Shown piece by piece: positions 1-7,900 of a DNA stretch of 33,413 nt. This stretch comes from JAVJUV01 sp047314965. GTDB lineage: Bacteria; Pseudomonadota; Alphaproteobacteria; Rhodobacterales; Rhodobacteraceae. The DNA is taken from assembly GCF_047314965.1 (NCBI RefSeq), contig NZ_JBLBVK010000034.1, positions 1 to 33,413 on the forward strand, in the 5' to 3' direction. The translations under genes were made by a program, and so were the position numbers. Under the pieces are notes generated by a model. The model saw only the letters and a list, made by a program, of their open reading frames with translations. It had not been told where the DNA came from and ran no database searches. Within the stretch, counting starts at the first letter, position 1. Each line of letters opens with the position of its first letter.

Positions 1-138
1 GCTCAGATCGTCATCAATCACTGGCTCAGGCAGTACAATCACACCCGGCCGCATCAGGCACTCAACATGCGCCCGCCCGTTCCTGAAACCCTATTAGAGA
101 AACCCCTGATCAGTGGCCCATACACAGGGGGCTAGACA
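1..138 (+). mobile_element. 3' end of an insertion sequence (IS3/IS481-like DDE transposase C-terminus)
   Basis: Frame 1 is open from the first base to a TAG at 133-135 and encodes 44 residues. They include the stretch NHWLRQYNHTRPHQALNMRP, the typical C-terminal end of integrase-core (rve, DDE) transposases of IS3/IS481-like elements, where the W..YN..RPH.AL pattern is diagnostic. The rest of the transposase lies left of the window. The element probably ends close after the stop, near 138 (...GGGGGCTAGACA), since IS ends usually terminate in CA and overlap the end of the transposase gene. The opposite inverted repeat is outside the window, so the exact end is inferred. The element sits directly against a glycosyltransferase that has lost its N-terminal half. 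The IS family assignment is tentative. Confidence 0.8.
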
Positions 139-763
139 AGCGGAATTGCCGGAGGATTGGGAAACGTTGCTCGATGTCGAAAAGGGTGCCCGAAAGCCGT
201 TCGTTGTTCTGATGATGGCATCGCTTGAGCCTCGCAAACGGCACCTGCAACTCCTCGAGCAACTGCCGCCGCTGATCGCTGCATATCCGGAGACGCGCAT
301 TGTCTTTGCGGGCGAAGGTCGCTTGCGCGACGAGATCCGGGCAAAAGCCGACGTGCTTGGTATTGGTCCCTCCGTGAAGCTCGCGGGATACCGGCGGGAT
401 CCAGAGCGATTGATTGCCCTTTCTGACATTTCCATCCTGAGTTCGGGACAGGAAGGACTGCCCCGCTGCATTCTGCAATCCATCGTGGGCGGCAGGCCGA
501 CCGTGGCTTTCGATCTGCCCGGCCTGGAGGCCGTCATCAGTACTGGCGACAATGGCCTCATCGTTCCCATGGATGACTGGATTGCCTTCGGGCGCGCGCT
601 CATGCAACTGGCTGGAGATGCGGATCTGCGCGTGTCGATGGCGGCCGCTGCAAAAGCCTCGGACCTGTCGAATTGGGATTGGCGCCGTATGGGTCCAAGG
701 ACGGATGCGTTCTACGAACAGATTCTCAGCGCTCGCGGATCGAGAACACGAGCTATCGCCTGA
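113..763 (+). pseudogene. Glycosyltransferase family 4, N-terminally truncated by an IS
   Basis: The residues from about 139 onward match the C-terminal, nucleotide-sugar-binding half of GT-B fold family 4 glycosyltransferases. A beta strand (PFVVLMMASLEPRKR) is followed by a long helix, 'IVFAGEGRLRDEI', 'VKLAGYRRDPERLIALSDISIL', then 'SGQEGLPRCILQSIVGGRPTVAFDLPGLEAVI', which is the E-x7-E-like donor site. Complete GT4 enzymes are about 350-400 residues; here only about 208 remain, and the acceptor-binding N-terminal domain is absent. The junction with native sequence is at about 138, the probable IS right end. A GTG at 113 inside the IS would give a 216-residue ORF, so a half-protein could still be made, but it should not be an active transferase. 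The original role was probably polysaccharide or LPS sugar transfer. Confidence 0.75.
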
Positions 764-826
764 GGACGAAGCGAAAGAGAACCGGTTCTGGGAGGCCTTG
801 AGAGCAGGGTGCCTGTCGCTCAAATC

Positions 827-1921
827 TCAAGGCAGGTCTCGCATATGGGTGGGCAACCCCCAGGCCTTGGCCACGCGTGCGGTAAGGCTGATGATCAGCG
901 GCGCGAACGGCAGGATGATGAAAATGCGCATGAGGTGAAAGGAGGTCACGACCGCTATCCCCTCCTGGAGGATCTTAGCGGTTAGGGCCATTTCGGTTAC
1001 GCTGCCCGGCGCAGTCGACAGGATCATCACCGTCCATTTCTCGCCGGTGAACCAAGCCAGCCCGAATCCCATCCCGATGCAGATCGCGACCAGCATGAGC
1101 GATGAGGCAATCGCGCCCGGGATGAACCCGGCGGCATTCCGCAGAAGTTGCCGGTCGAAAACCGCTCCCAGCCAAACGCCGAGGAAGACCTGAGCGATAA
1201 CGAGGACGGGATAGGGATAAGCCGACACCGGAAGGCTCAGCGCTGCGGCCAGTGCAGCGCCGCCGATCGAACCCACGAAGAAAGGATTCCCGATGCGAAG
1301 CGTCCGCGCAGTAAAGGCGCCAAGCACGCCGAAGGTGCAGAGCAGGAGCGCTCCGGTTGTTGTCCAGGGGATCGCGCGCAGCACTGCGGTGGGGTCATGG
1401 ATTTCGTCGGAAAGGGTGACGAGCGCCGGGGGAATGAAAACCACCAGAATCAGGATCCGCAGGATCTGGGCAAAGACGATGGGACCCGGAAAGACGCCGT
1501 GCCGGTCGGCAAGATGCGCGCTTTCTACCGGCCCCATCGGAATCGAGGCGAGGGTGGCCGTGATCACGTCGACACGGGTCAGGCGCATGAGAAGCGCTGC
1601 AACCATGAAGCCGGCGATTATTGTGAGTATCGCCGCGCCAACCATGGGGATGAACAGAGCCGACATCGCCGCGACCGCAGCCGGTGTGAACGATAGTCCG
1701 ACAGACGAGGCGACCAGCATCTGTCCGATTGGGCGCGTGATGGCCGGCACCTGAACAGGGCGGTTCGACAGCCGAAGCGACATGGCGAACACCATCGCGC
1801 CAATCATCCAGGGCAGGGGAAGTTTGATCCAGTTCCCGACAAATCCGCAAGCGAGGGCCCCTGAGTATACCAGGGCGATGTGCTTCATCTGAGGAACACT
1901 GAACCAATGAAGATGCATCAC
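827..1921 (-). CDS. AbrB-family (PF05145, TIGR03082 duplication) membrane protein
   Basis: This encodes a highly hydrophobic protein of up to 364 residues with about ten membrane segments in two similar halves. Each half carries the family's 'P.P.MIGAM'- and 'P.A..EM'-like signatures: 'LPLPWMIGAMVFAM' near residue 35 and 'STAPGSVTEMALTAKIL' near 310. These place it in the AbrB/ammonia monooxygenase-like permease family. Members are inner-membrane proteins of unclear substrate; the name AbrB comes from E. coli ybgO and has nothing to do with the Bacillus regulator AbrB. The start is uncertain: GTG at 1921, ATG at 1918 and ATG at 1888 are all in frame, and the family usually begins close to the third (MKHIALVYSG). 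No good Shine-Dalgarno sequence decides it. The gene is isolated, facing away from the truncated glycosyltransferase. Confidence 0.85.
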   Translation of the reverse strand: MMHLHWFSVPQMKHIALVYSGALACGFVGNWIKLPLPWMIGAMVFAMSLRLSNRPVQVPAITRPIGQMLVASSVGLSFTPAAVAAMSALFIPMVGAAILTIIAGFMVAALLMRLTRVDVITATLASIPMGPVESAHLADRHGVFPGPIVFAQILRILILVVFIPPALVTLSDEIHDPTAVLRAIPWTTTGALLLCTFGVLGAFTARTLRIGNPFFVGSIGGAALAAALSLPVSAYPYPVLVIAQVFLGVWLGAVFDRQLLRNAAGFIPGAIASSLMLVAICIGMGFGLAWFTGEKWTVMILSTAPGSVTEMALTAKILQEGIAVVTSFHLMRIFIILPFAPLIISLTARVAKAWGLPTHMRDLP

Positions 1922-2173
1922 GTATACCCGGCTCCGTCAAACACGGCCCGGCATATCCGGCGCGCCGAACAGGAACCGCGAAGAAACGCATGTTTGTTCG
2001 GGCGGCGCTCGACTGCGTGTCTGTTCCGCAATTCCGGTTTACTTTCCTGTGTTTGCCACAGCGCAACAACGCGGCTTGGCTCAGCATGCGCTGCCTTGTG
2101 CGCGACGGCAAGATTCACAGAAATATTTTGGTGTTTTTGGAGCGCGTGGAGGCGTTGATGCGCCCAGCCAGAG

Positions 2174-2200
2174 CGTCCGGGCGGCTGGGCCGCCCGGACG
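2174..2200 (-). terminator. Strong hairpin downstream of katG
   Basis: An 11-bp perfect stem (CGTCCGGGCGG / CCGCCCGGACG) with a 5-base loop lies 7 bases after the katG stop codon. It has no T-run on the minus strand, so it may act as a 3' stabiliser or a weak terminator. An alternative pairing of CCCAGCC at 2163-2169 with GGCTGGG at 2183-2189 overlaps it. Confidence 0.5.
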
Positions 2201-2206
2201 GAAGAC

Positions 2207-4387
2207 TTAGGCCAGAAGGTCGAAGCGGTCGGCGTTCATAACCTTGGTCCAGGCCGCCACGAAGTCCTTGGCGAACTTTCCGGCGTTATCGTCCTGTGCA
2301 TAGACCTCAGCATAGGCGCGAAGGATCGAGTTCGAGCCGAAGACGAGATCGGCGCTGGTCGCGGTCCATTTCACCGCGCCGGTCTTGCGATCGCGAATCT
2401 CGTATTCGCCATCTTCGCCGACCGGGTGCCAGCTGTAGGACATATCGGTCAGGTTGACGAAGAAGTCCGTCGTCAGCTGACCTTCGCGGTTGGTGAACAC
2501 GCCATGCTTCGAGCCGCCATGGTTGACGCCCAGAACGCGCATACCGCCCACCAGAACCGTCATTTCCGCTGCGGTCAGGCCCAGCAACTGCGCCCGGTCC
2601 AGCATCATTTCTTCCGGGCTGACAGCGTATTTCGTCTTCTGCCAGTTGCGGAAGCCATCGGCCAGAGGCTCAAGCACGCTGAACGAGTCGGCGTCGGTCT
2701 GCTCCTCGGTGGCGTCGCCACGGCCCGGGGCAAACGGAACTTCGACATTGTGACCAGCAGCCTTGATCGCCTTTTCAAGACCGACGTTTCCGGCCAGGAC
2801 GATCACGTCGGCGACCGATGCGCCTGCTTCTGCGGCGATCGGCTCGAGGATGCCAAGCACCTTCGCCAGCCGTTCGGGCTCGTTCCCCTCCCATCCGTTC
2901 TGCGGGGCAAGACGGATGCGTGCGCCATTGGCGCCGCCGCGCTTGTCGGAGCCGCGGAAGGTACGGGCGCTGTCCCATGCGGTGGCGATCATTTCGGCGG
3001 CGGTAAGGCCGCTGTCAGCGATCTTGGCCTTGACGGCCGCGACGTCGTAGTCGGTTGAGCCTGCGGGGATCGGGTCCTGCCAGATCAGGTCTTCGGCGGG
3101 TACGTCAGGGCCGTAGTAGTTGGCCTTGGGTCCCATGTCGCGGTGAGTCAGCTTGAACCATGCGCGGCCAAAAGTGTCTGCGAAATACTCGGGATCGGCG
3201 CGGAAGCGCTGACAGATCTCGTTGTAGATCGGATCGACCTTCATCGCCATGTCCGCATCCGTCATCATCGGCATGCGACGCACCGACGGATCCGTCGGGT
3301 CGACCGGCCGCTCGTCTTCCGGCATGTTGACAGGCGCCCACTGGTTGGCGCCAGCGGGAGACTTCGTCAATTCCCAGTCATAATCGAACAGATAGTCGAA
3401 ATAGCCCATGTCCCACTGGGTGGGATGCTTGGTCCATGCGCCTTCAATGCCCGAGGTGAAGGCGTTTGTCGCCTTGCCCGCATGGCCCGGGTTGGACCAG
3501 CCGAAGCCCTGCGCCTCGATCGGTGCGCCTTCGGGTTCGGCGCCGATATGGGCGAAATCGCCGCCGCCATGCGCCTTGCCGACGGTGTGGCCGCCGCAGG
3601 TCAGCGCCGCCGTCTCTTCGTCGTTCATCGCCATCCGGGCGAAAGTCTCGCGGACGTGAAGAGCTGTCTTGGCAGGGTCGGGTTTGCCGTTCACGCCCTC
3701 GGGGTTCACGTAGATCAGACCCATGTGCACGGCGGCCAGCGGGTTCTCCAGCGTCGCGGGCGTCTCAAGATCGCCGTAGCGGTTCTCGGACGGGGCCAGC
3801 CATTCGTTTTCGCCACCCCAGTAGACATCGGTTTCAGGTCCCCAGATGTCCTCGCGGCCAAAGCCGAAGCCGAATGTCTTCAGGCCCATCGATTCATAGG
3901 CCATGTTGCCCGCAAGAATGATCAGGTCGGCCCAGCTCAGCGCGTTGCCGTACTTCTTCTTGACCGGCCACAGAAGACGGCGGGCCTTGTCGAGGCTGGC
4001 GTTGTCCGGCCACGAGTTCAGCGGCGCGAATCGGATGTTGCCGGACCCGGCGCCGCCGCGTCCATCACCCATCCGGTAGGACCCGGCCGAGTGCCATGCG
4101 AGGCGGATCATCAGGCCGCCGTAGTGACCCCAGTCCGCCGGCCACCAGTCCTGGCTTTCGGTCATCAGGGCGCGGACATCGGCCTTGACGGCTTCGAAGT
4201 CCAGTCCCTTAACGGCCTCGCGATGGTTGTAGTCCGGATCCATCGGGTTGGTCCGGGCGCCGTGCTGGTGAAGAATGTCAAGGTTCAGCGCATCGGGCCA
4301 CCACTTGGTGACGGGCGCATCCATGGCCGTGTTGCCACCGTGCATGACGGGGCAGCCGCCGCTGATGTTCTCGTTGTTGCCATCCAT
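2207..4387 (-). CDS. katG: Catalase-peroxidase KatG
   Basis: This is a bifunctional haem catalase-peroxidase that degrades H2O2 in the cytoplasm. The 726-residue length is normal for the family and both tandem peroxidase domains are present. The N-terminal active domain has the distal Arg95-Trp98-His99 (RLAWHS) and the proximal haem-ligand His267 (GGHTVGK). It also has the family-specific Trp-Tyr-Met crosslink residues Trp98, Tyr226 (GLIYVNPEG) and Met252 (ARMAMND), needed for catalase activity. The start is supported by AAGGAG six bases upstream of the ATG at 4387. Divergent oxyR starts 115 bases away, so the two genes share a control region. This is the standard arrangement for peroxide-inducible katG in Rhodobacteraceae. 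Confidence 0.98.
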   Translation of the reverse strand: MDGNNENISGGCPVMHGGNTAMDAPVTKWWPDALNLDILHQHGARTNPMDPDYNHREAVKGLDFEAVKADVRALMTESQDWWPADWGHYGGLMIRLAWHSAGSYRMGDGRGGAGSGNIRFAPLNSWPDNASLDKARRLLWPVKKKYGNALSWADLIILAGNMAYESMGLKTFGFGFGREDIWGPETDVYWGGENEWLAPSENRYGDLETPATLENPLAAVHMGLIYVNPEGVNGKPDPAKTALHVRETFARMAMNDEETAALTCGGHTVGKAHGGGDFAHIGAEPEGAPIEAQGFGWSNPGHAGKATNAFTSGIEGAWTKHPTQWDMGYFDYLFDYDWELTKSPAGANQWAPVNMPEDERPVDPTDPSVRRMPMMTDADMAMKVDPIYNEICQRFRADPEYFADTFGRAWFKLTHRDMGPKANYYGPDVPAEDLIWQDPIPAGSTDYDVAAVKAKIADSGLTAAEMIATAWDSARTFRGSDKRGGANGARIRLAPQNGWEGNEPERLAKVLGILEPIAAEAGASVADVIVLAGNVGLEKAIKAAGHNVEVPFAPGRGDATEEQTDADSFSVLEPLADGFRNWQKTKYAVSPEEMMLDRAQLLGLTAAEMTVLVGGMRVLGVNHGGSKHGVFTNREGQLTTDFFVNLTDMSYSWHPVGEDGEYEIRDRKTGAVKWTATSADLVFGSNSILRAYAEVYAQDDNAGKFAKDFVAAWTKVMNADRFDLLA

Positions 4388-4502
4388 GACAATCTCCTTC
4401 GCTGATGTGATTACGGGGGATCCACACTCCCGCGTGCGGTGCTACCAGATGGTGGCGATTAACCCCAATTGAATTTCCTTACCTCTGCGATAAGTTGAGC
4501 TT
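4388..4502. promoter_or_regulatory. katG-oxyR divergent control region with LysR-type palindrome
   Basis: This 115-bp spacer must hold both promoters. Its oxyR-proximal edge has the inverted repeat ATAAG-TTGAG-CTTAT at 4490-4504, which contains the T-N11-A pattern of LysR-family operators and runs into the oxyR start codon at 4503. OxyR proteins normally bind the intergenic region, activate katG and repress their own gene. I see no perfect four-part ATAG-N7-CTAT OxyR consensus. The role of the palindrome is inferred. Confidence 0.5.
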
Positions 4503-5438
4503 ATGATTGGTCTGACACTTAAACACTTGCGGTATCTCGACGCTCTTGCGCGGCATCGCCATTTCGGACGCGCCGCCGAAACTTGTGGGATCAGCCAGCC
4601 GGCCTTGTCGATGCAGATCAAGGAACTCGAATCGATGTTCGGAGCGCCTCTGGTGGAACGCGGGGCGCGGTCTGTTCGATTGACGCCGACCGGCGAGGAA
4701 CTCTTGCGCAGGGGTCGAGAGATCCTTCTGGCAGTAGACGAGATCGACGATCTTGTGCGCGCATCGCAGGGCGCTGCTGGCGGTCGCATGCGCCTCGGAG
4801 TGATCCCGACTGTCGCGCCCTACCTGTTGCCGCAGGTCGTCACGACTCTGGCGCAGCGCTATCCGACACTGGAAGTCCAGCCGCGTGAGGCGGTCACCGC
4901 AACTCTTATCGCCGGGTTGCAGGAAGGGCGCCTCGATGCCGCCATCGTGGCCTTGCCGATCTCCGAGCCGTCCCTGCGCGAGTTTGCCTTGTTCCGCGAG
5001 GAGTTTGTTCTGGTCCGCCAGGCGGCCGACGCCGGGCAGCCCGTCCCAAGCCCCGATAAGCTGAAGGAAATGCGGCTCTTGCTCTTGGAAGAGGGCCATT
5101 GCTTCCGTGACCAGGCATTGTCGTTCTGCGCCATCGATGCCTTGGGACCGCGCGACCTGATGGAGGGATCGTCGCTGACGACGCTGGTTCAGATGGTGGG
5201 CGCGGGCATAGGCGTGACGCTCATCCCCGAGATGGCCGTGCCATTCGAGACACGGGCCGCAAGGGTATCTGTTGCGCGGTTTCCGCCGCCAGGGCCGTCT
5301 CGAACCGTTGGCATGGTCTGGCGAAAGACCAATCCGCTTTCGAACGAATTCATGCAGATCGGGGCCATCGTGCGTGGAATAGGCCAGACCGTCCGCGGTC
5401 CAAGGACGAGCTCGATGCGGGTGGAAGTGATCGATTGA
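4503..5438 (+). CDS. oxyR: Hydrogen peroxide-responsive LysR-type regulator OxyR
   Basis: This is a 311-residue LysR-type transcription factor. The N-terminal winged helix-turn-helix spans about residues 3-62, 'TLKHLRYLDALARHRHFGRAAE' followed by 'ISQPALSMQIKELE', and is followed by the co-inducer domain. The two redox cysteines of OxyR are visible as Cys200 and Cys209 (GHCFRDQALSFC). They correspond to the disulphide pair of E. coli OxyR (C199, C208) and set this protein apart from other LysR regulators. It is divergent from katG, its expected main target. The start at 4503 fits the family's N-terminus although the Shine-Dalgarno is weak, and the start codon overlaps a palindrome that may be its own operator. 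Confidence 0.95.
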   Translation: MIGLTLKHLRYLDALARHRHFGRAAETCGISQPALSMQIKELESMFGAPLVERGARSVRLTPTGEELLRRGREILLAVDEIDDLVRASQGAAGGRMRLGVIPTVAPYLLPQVVTTLAQRYPTLEVQPREAVTATLIAGLQEGRLDAAIVALPISEPSLREFALFREEFVLVRQAADAGQPVPSPDKLKEMRLLLLEEGHCFRDQALSFCAIDALGPRDLMEGSSLTTLVQMVGAGIGVTLIPEMAVPFETRAARVSVARFPPPGPSRTVGMVWRKTNPLSNEFMQIGAIVRGIGQTVRGPRTSSMRVEVID

Positions 5439-5446
5439 TGCTCCAA

Positions 5447-5468
5447 GGCCGGCGGTTGCACGCCGGCC
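5447..5468. terminator. Hairpin between convergent oxyR and aminotransferase genes
   Basis: GGCCGGCG-GTTGCA-CGCCGGCC forms a perfect 8-bp GC stem in the 36-bp gap between two convergent genes. It could stop transcription from either side, although neither side has a clear T-run. Confidence 0.5.
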
Positions 5469-5474
5469 CGAAGG

Positions 5475-6872
5475 TCAGCTCATTGCTTCGATCTCCGGCG
5501 TCGCCGTCGCCAGCGCACGTGCATATCGCGTGGTCGCCTCGTCGATCTCGGCTTCCGTGATCGTCAGGGGCGGGGACATGGCTGTCACCGGAAGGAAGGG
5601 CAGGGCGCGGGTCAGCATTCCCTGCTTCATTGCATGAGCCGATACGATCTTGTGGGCTCCGGCGGGCAGGCGCGCCTTGCTGCCCTTGTCGGCCACGAAC
5701 TCGACGGCGGCCATCAGTCCGACGCCGCGGATGTCACCCACGAAGGGGTGATCGCCAACCTTCGATCGCAGGGCATCGAGAAGGACCGGTCCCAGCCGTG
5801 CCGCGCGATCCGGCAGACCTTCGCGCTCCATGAGGTCGATATTCGCCAACGCGATAGCGCTTCCCACCGGGTGCCCGGAATAGGTGAAGCCGTGCATGAT
5901 GGGACCCATCTCGGGCGACGCCTTTGCCAGCACGTCCCAGATACGGTTCGACACGATCGACGCCGACATCGGGAAATACGCGCTGGTGATGCCTTTGGCG
6001 AGCGAGACGATATCCGGTCGGATACCGTAGGTGCCGCTGCCGAACCACTGCCCCGTCCGCCCGAAGCCCGTGATCACCTCGTCTGCGATCATCAGGATGT
6101 CGTTGCGATCCAGAACCTGCTGCACCTTGGCGAAATAGCCCTCGGGCGGGGTGAACACGCCGCCCGTGCCCATGACAGGTTCCGCGATGAACGCGGCGAT
6201 CGTGTCCGCGCCTTCCCGAGCGATCATCGCTTCAAGGTCCGCGACCAGCCGGTCGGTGAATTCCGCTTCGGTCTCTCCCGGTTTGCCGAAGCCGTAGTAA
6301 TGCGCGCACTCGGTATGGAGGATGCCCTCGATCGGCAGATCGAAAGCTTTGTGGTAGGCTTCGATCCCGGTCATGCTTCCCGAGGCATAGGTCAGCCCGT
6401 GATAGGCGCCCCGTCTGGCGATGAACTTCTTTTTCTCCGGCTTGCCGCGCAGGTTGTTGTAGTAGCGAACCAGCTTGTAGGCCGTGTCGTTGGCGTCCGA
6501 GCCTGAGCAGCCGAAGAAAACCCGAGCCATATCACTGCCCGGTACCGTCTCGCGGAAGAGGTTCAGCACGCGGTCGGCCAGTCGGATCGTCGGCTCGGCC
6601 GAGGAACTGCCGAAGAAATGCTGGAAACTGAGGTTCTGCATGGCCTTTGCGCCGGCCTCGACCAGCTCGGTCCGGCCATAGCCCACATTCACGCACCAAA
6701 GCCCCGCGCCCATGTCGATCAGTGTCTGTCCGCTGTCACGGGTCACCTCGACGCCCTTCGCACCGGTATAGATCAGGGGGCCGTTGGTCTCGATGTCATG
6801 GATCGAGCTCACAGGGTGAAAAAGCGCTTCGCGATCAAGATCGGCAAGCGAAACATTGGCGCGGTCATTCAT
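5475..6872 (-). CDS. Class III (omega) PLP-dependent aminotransferase
   Basis: This is a 465-residue fold-type I aminotransferase of class III. The PLP-binding Lys293 is in 'DIVSLAKGITSAYFP', preceded by Asp264 of 'ILMIADEVITGFGRTG', which contacts the pyridine nitrogen. 'GCSGSDANDTAYKL' near residue 121 binds the phosphate. The family transfers amino groups from omega-amino acids, diamines, taurine or beta-alanine to pyruvate or 2-oxoglutarate. The substrate cannot be read from sequence, and no taurine or polyamine genes adjoin it to help. I chose ATG 6872 over an upstream in-frame ATG at 6911 because AGGAC lies just before it and family members begin near this point. The TPR-protein gene ends 103 bases upstream on the same strand. 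Confidence 0.93.
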   Translation of the reverse strand: MNDRANVSLADLDREALFHPVSSIHDIETNGPLIYTGAKGVEVTRDSGQTLIDMGAGLWCVNVGYGRTELVEAGAKAMQNLSFQHFFGSSSAEPTIRLADRVLNLFRETVPGSDMARVFFGCSGSDANDTAYKLVRYYNNLRGKPEKKKFIARRGAYHGLTYASGSMTGIEAYHKAFDLPIEGILHTECAHYYGFGKPGETEAEFTDRLVADLEAMIAREGADTIAAFIAEPVMGTGGVFTPPEGYFAKVQQVLDRNDILMIADEVITGFGRTGQWFGSGTYGIRPDIVSLAKGITSAYFPMSASIVSNRIWDVLAKASPEMGPIMHGFTYSGHPVGSAIALANIDLMEREGLPDRAARLGPVLLDALRSKVGDHPFVGDIRGVGLMAAVEFVADKGSKARLPAGAHKIVSAHAMKQGMLTRALPFLPVTAMSPPLTITEAEIDEATTRYARALATATPEIEAMS

Positions 6873-6975
6873 GGGTCTTGTCCTGGCAGAAAGGGAATAC
6901 GCGATCTTCATGGTGTTGAAGAGCTCTCACGTCCTGATACCCCAGAACCTGTGGTGTCGCCAAGGCCCGGCCGCG

Positions 6976-7536
6976 CTAGAGCGTTTCGCCGTCTACCTGC
7001 CGTTCAAGACGCTGAATGGCGGCTTCGAGGCCTTCCTGAGAAGGGTGCAGCTTCTGAACCTCGCGCCACGCCGCAAGACTGTCTTCGGGGCGCCCCACTT
7101 CTTCGAGGATCAGGGCCAGACCACTCATCGCACCGAAATGGCGTGGGTTCAGTGCAAGCGTGTGTCGGATATCTTCCAGCGAGGGGCCGTACTGACCATT
7201 CTGGAAATACGCAGTCGCACGCGCGTTGTAGCCCTCGGCGAATTCCGGGGCGTGGTCGACCAACGCCGTGAAATGCTCGATCGCCAGCTTGGTGTCGCCC
7301 TTGTTCATGGCTTCGCGCCCCCGCTCCAGAAGCAGGTCCATCGACGGCGAACCCGAGTTCGACCAAATCTCGTAGATGCGGGACTCGATTTGCATCGCAG
7401 CCATCGAGTCGGCGTTCTTGAGCCCCTCGAACAGGGCCTCCAGTTCGGCATCATCAGCGGCAACGGGAAGCGTGAGCAGAACACTTACGCCAAGTGCCGC
7501 AACGGCGCGTTTGAGAATCCCGGCAATCCACATCAT
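6976..7536 (-). CDS. Exported TPR-repeat protein
   Basis: This encodes 186 residues. An N-terminal signal peptide (AGILKRAVAALGVSVLLTLPVAA, cleavage after VAA) is followed by about three tetratricopeptide repeats from about residue 65: 'GREAMNKGDTKLAIEHFTALVDHAPEFAEGY', 'RATAYFQNGQYGPSLEDIRHTLALNPRHF' and 'GLALILEEVGRPEDSLAAWREVQKLHPSQEG'. TPR units form a helical scaffold for protein-protein contacts; this one would act in the periplasm. The reading frame stays open further upstream, but that part lies antisense to the SCP2 gene, so I start at the ATG-ATG pair at 7531-7536, right before the signal peptide. It is divergent from the SCP2/hydrolase pair. Its partner is unknown. Confidence 0.85.
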   Translation of the reverse strand: MMWIAGILKRAVAALGVSVLLTLPVAADDAELEALFEGLKNADSMAAMQIESRIYEIWSNSGSPSMDLLLERGREAMNKGDTKLAIEHFTALVDHAPEFAEGYNARATAYFQNGQYGPSLEDIRHTLALNPRHFGAMSGLALILEEVGRPEDSLAAWREVQKLHPSQEGLEAAIQRLERQVDGETL

Positions 7537-7606
7537 AACGAGATTAAGTGTAATCCAAATCGGGCCGAATGCGAGCCCCGATGACGAACTGGTGAAGGAG
7601 ACCATA

Positions 7607-7897
7607 GTGAGCGATGTGATTGAACAGGCCGTGGCCGCGCTGAACGATAAACTGGGCGGAAGCGCATTCGACGGTACCGCAAAATTCGTCATCGAGGGTG
7701 AAGGAGCAATCATGCTGGACGCCAGCGGCGCGCGCTCCGGTGACGAGGTCGCGGATGTCACCATGACGGCGGACGCCGATACGTTCCGGGACATCCTGGC
7801 CGGAAACATGAACCCGACGGCCGCCTTCATGTCGGGCCGCCTGAAAATAGACGGCGACATGGGCGCAGCGATGCGGCTGGCCCCGGCTTTGTCCTGA
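7607..7897 (+). CDS. SCP2 sterol-binding domain protein
   Basis: This 96-residue protein consists only of an SCP2-like lipid-binding domain (PF02036). The signs are the central 'KFVIEGEGAIMLDA' strand, 'ADVTMTADADTFRDILAGNMNPTAAFMSGRLKIDGD' and 'MGAAMRLAP' at the end. These single-domain bacterial SCP2 proteins bind hydrophobic ligands such as fatty acids or acyl-CoA in the cytoplasm. The start is GTG 7607, with AAGGAG six bases upstream (7595-7600); the frame is open further upstream, but that stretch is antisense to the TPR gene. The stop is three bases before the start of the downstream alpha/beta hydrolase, so the two are almost certainly co-translated and may act together on lipids. Confidence 0.9.
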   Translation: MSDVIEQAVAALNDKLGGSAFDGTAKFVIEGEGAIMLDASGARSGDEVADVTMTADADTFRDILAGNMNPTAAFMSGRLKIDGDMGAAMRLAPALS

Positions 7898-7900
7898 TCC

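Noticed and set aside
3143..4405. 420-codon plus-strand ORF opposite katG
   Set aside because: It is the complement of katG, which is certain; the composition is typical of an antisense frame.
7537..7860. N-terminal extension of the TPR protein ORF
   Set aside because: It is antisense to the SCP2 gene, Ser/Thr/Ala-rich, and the signal peptide begins at the ATG pair 7531-7536.
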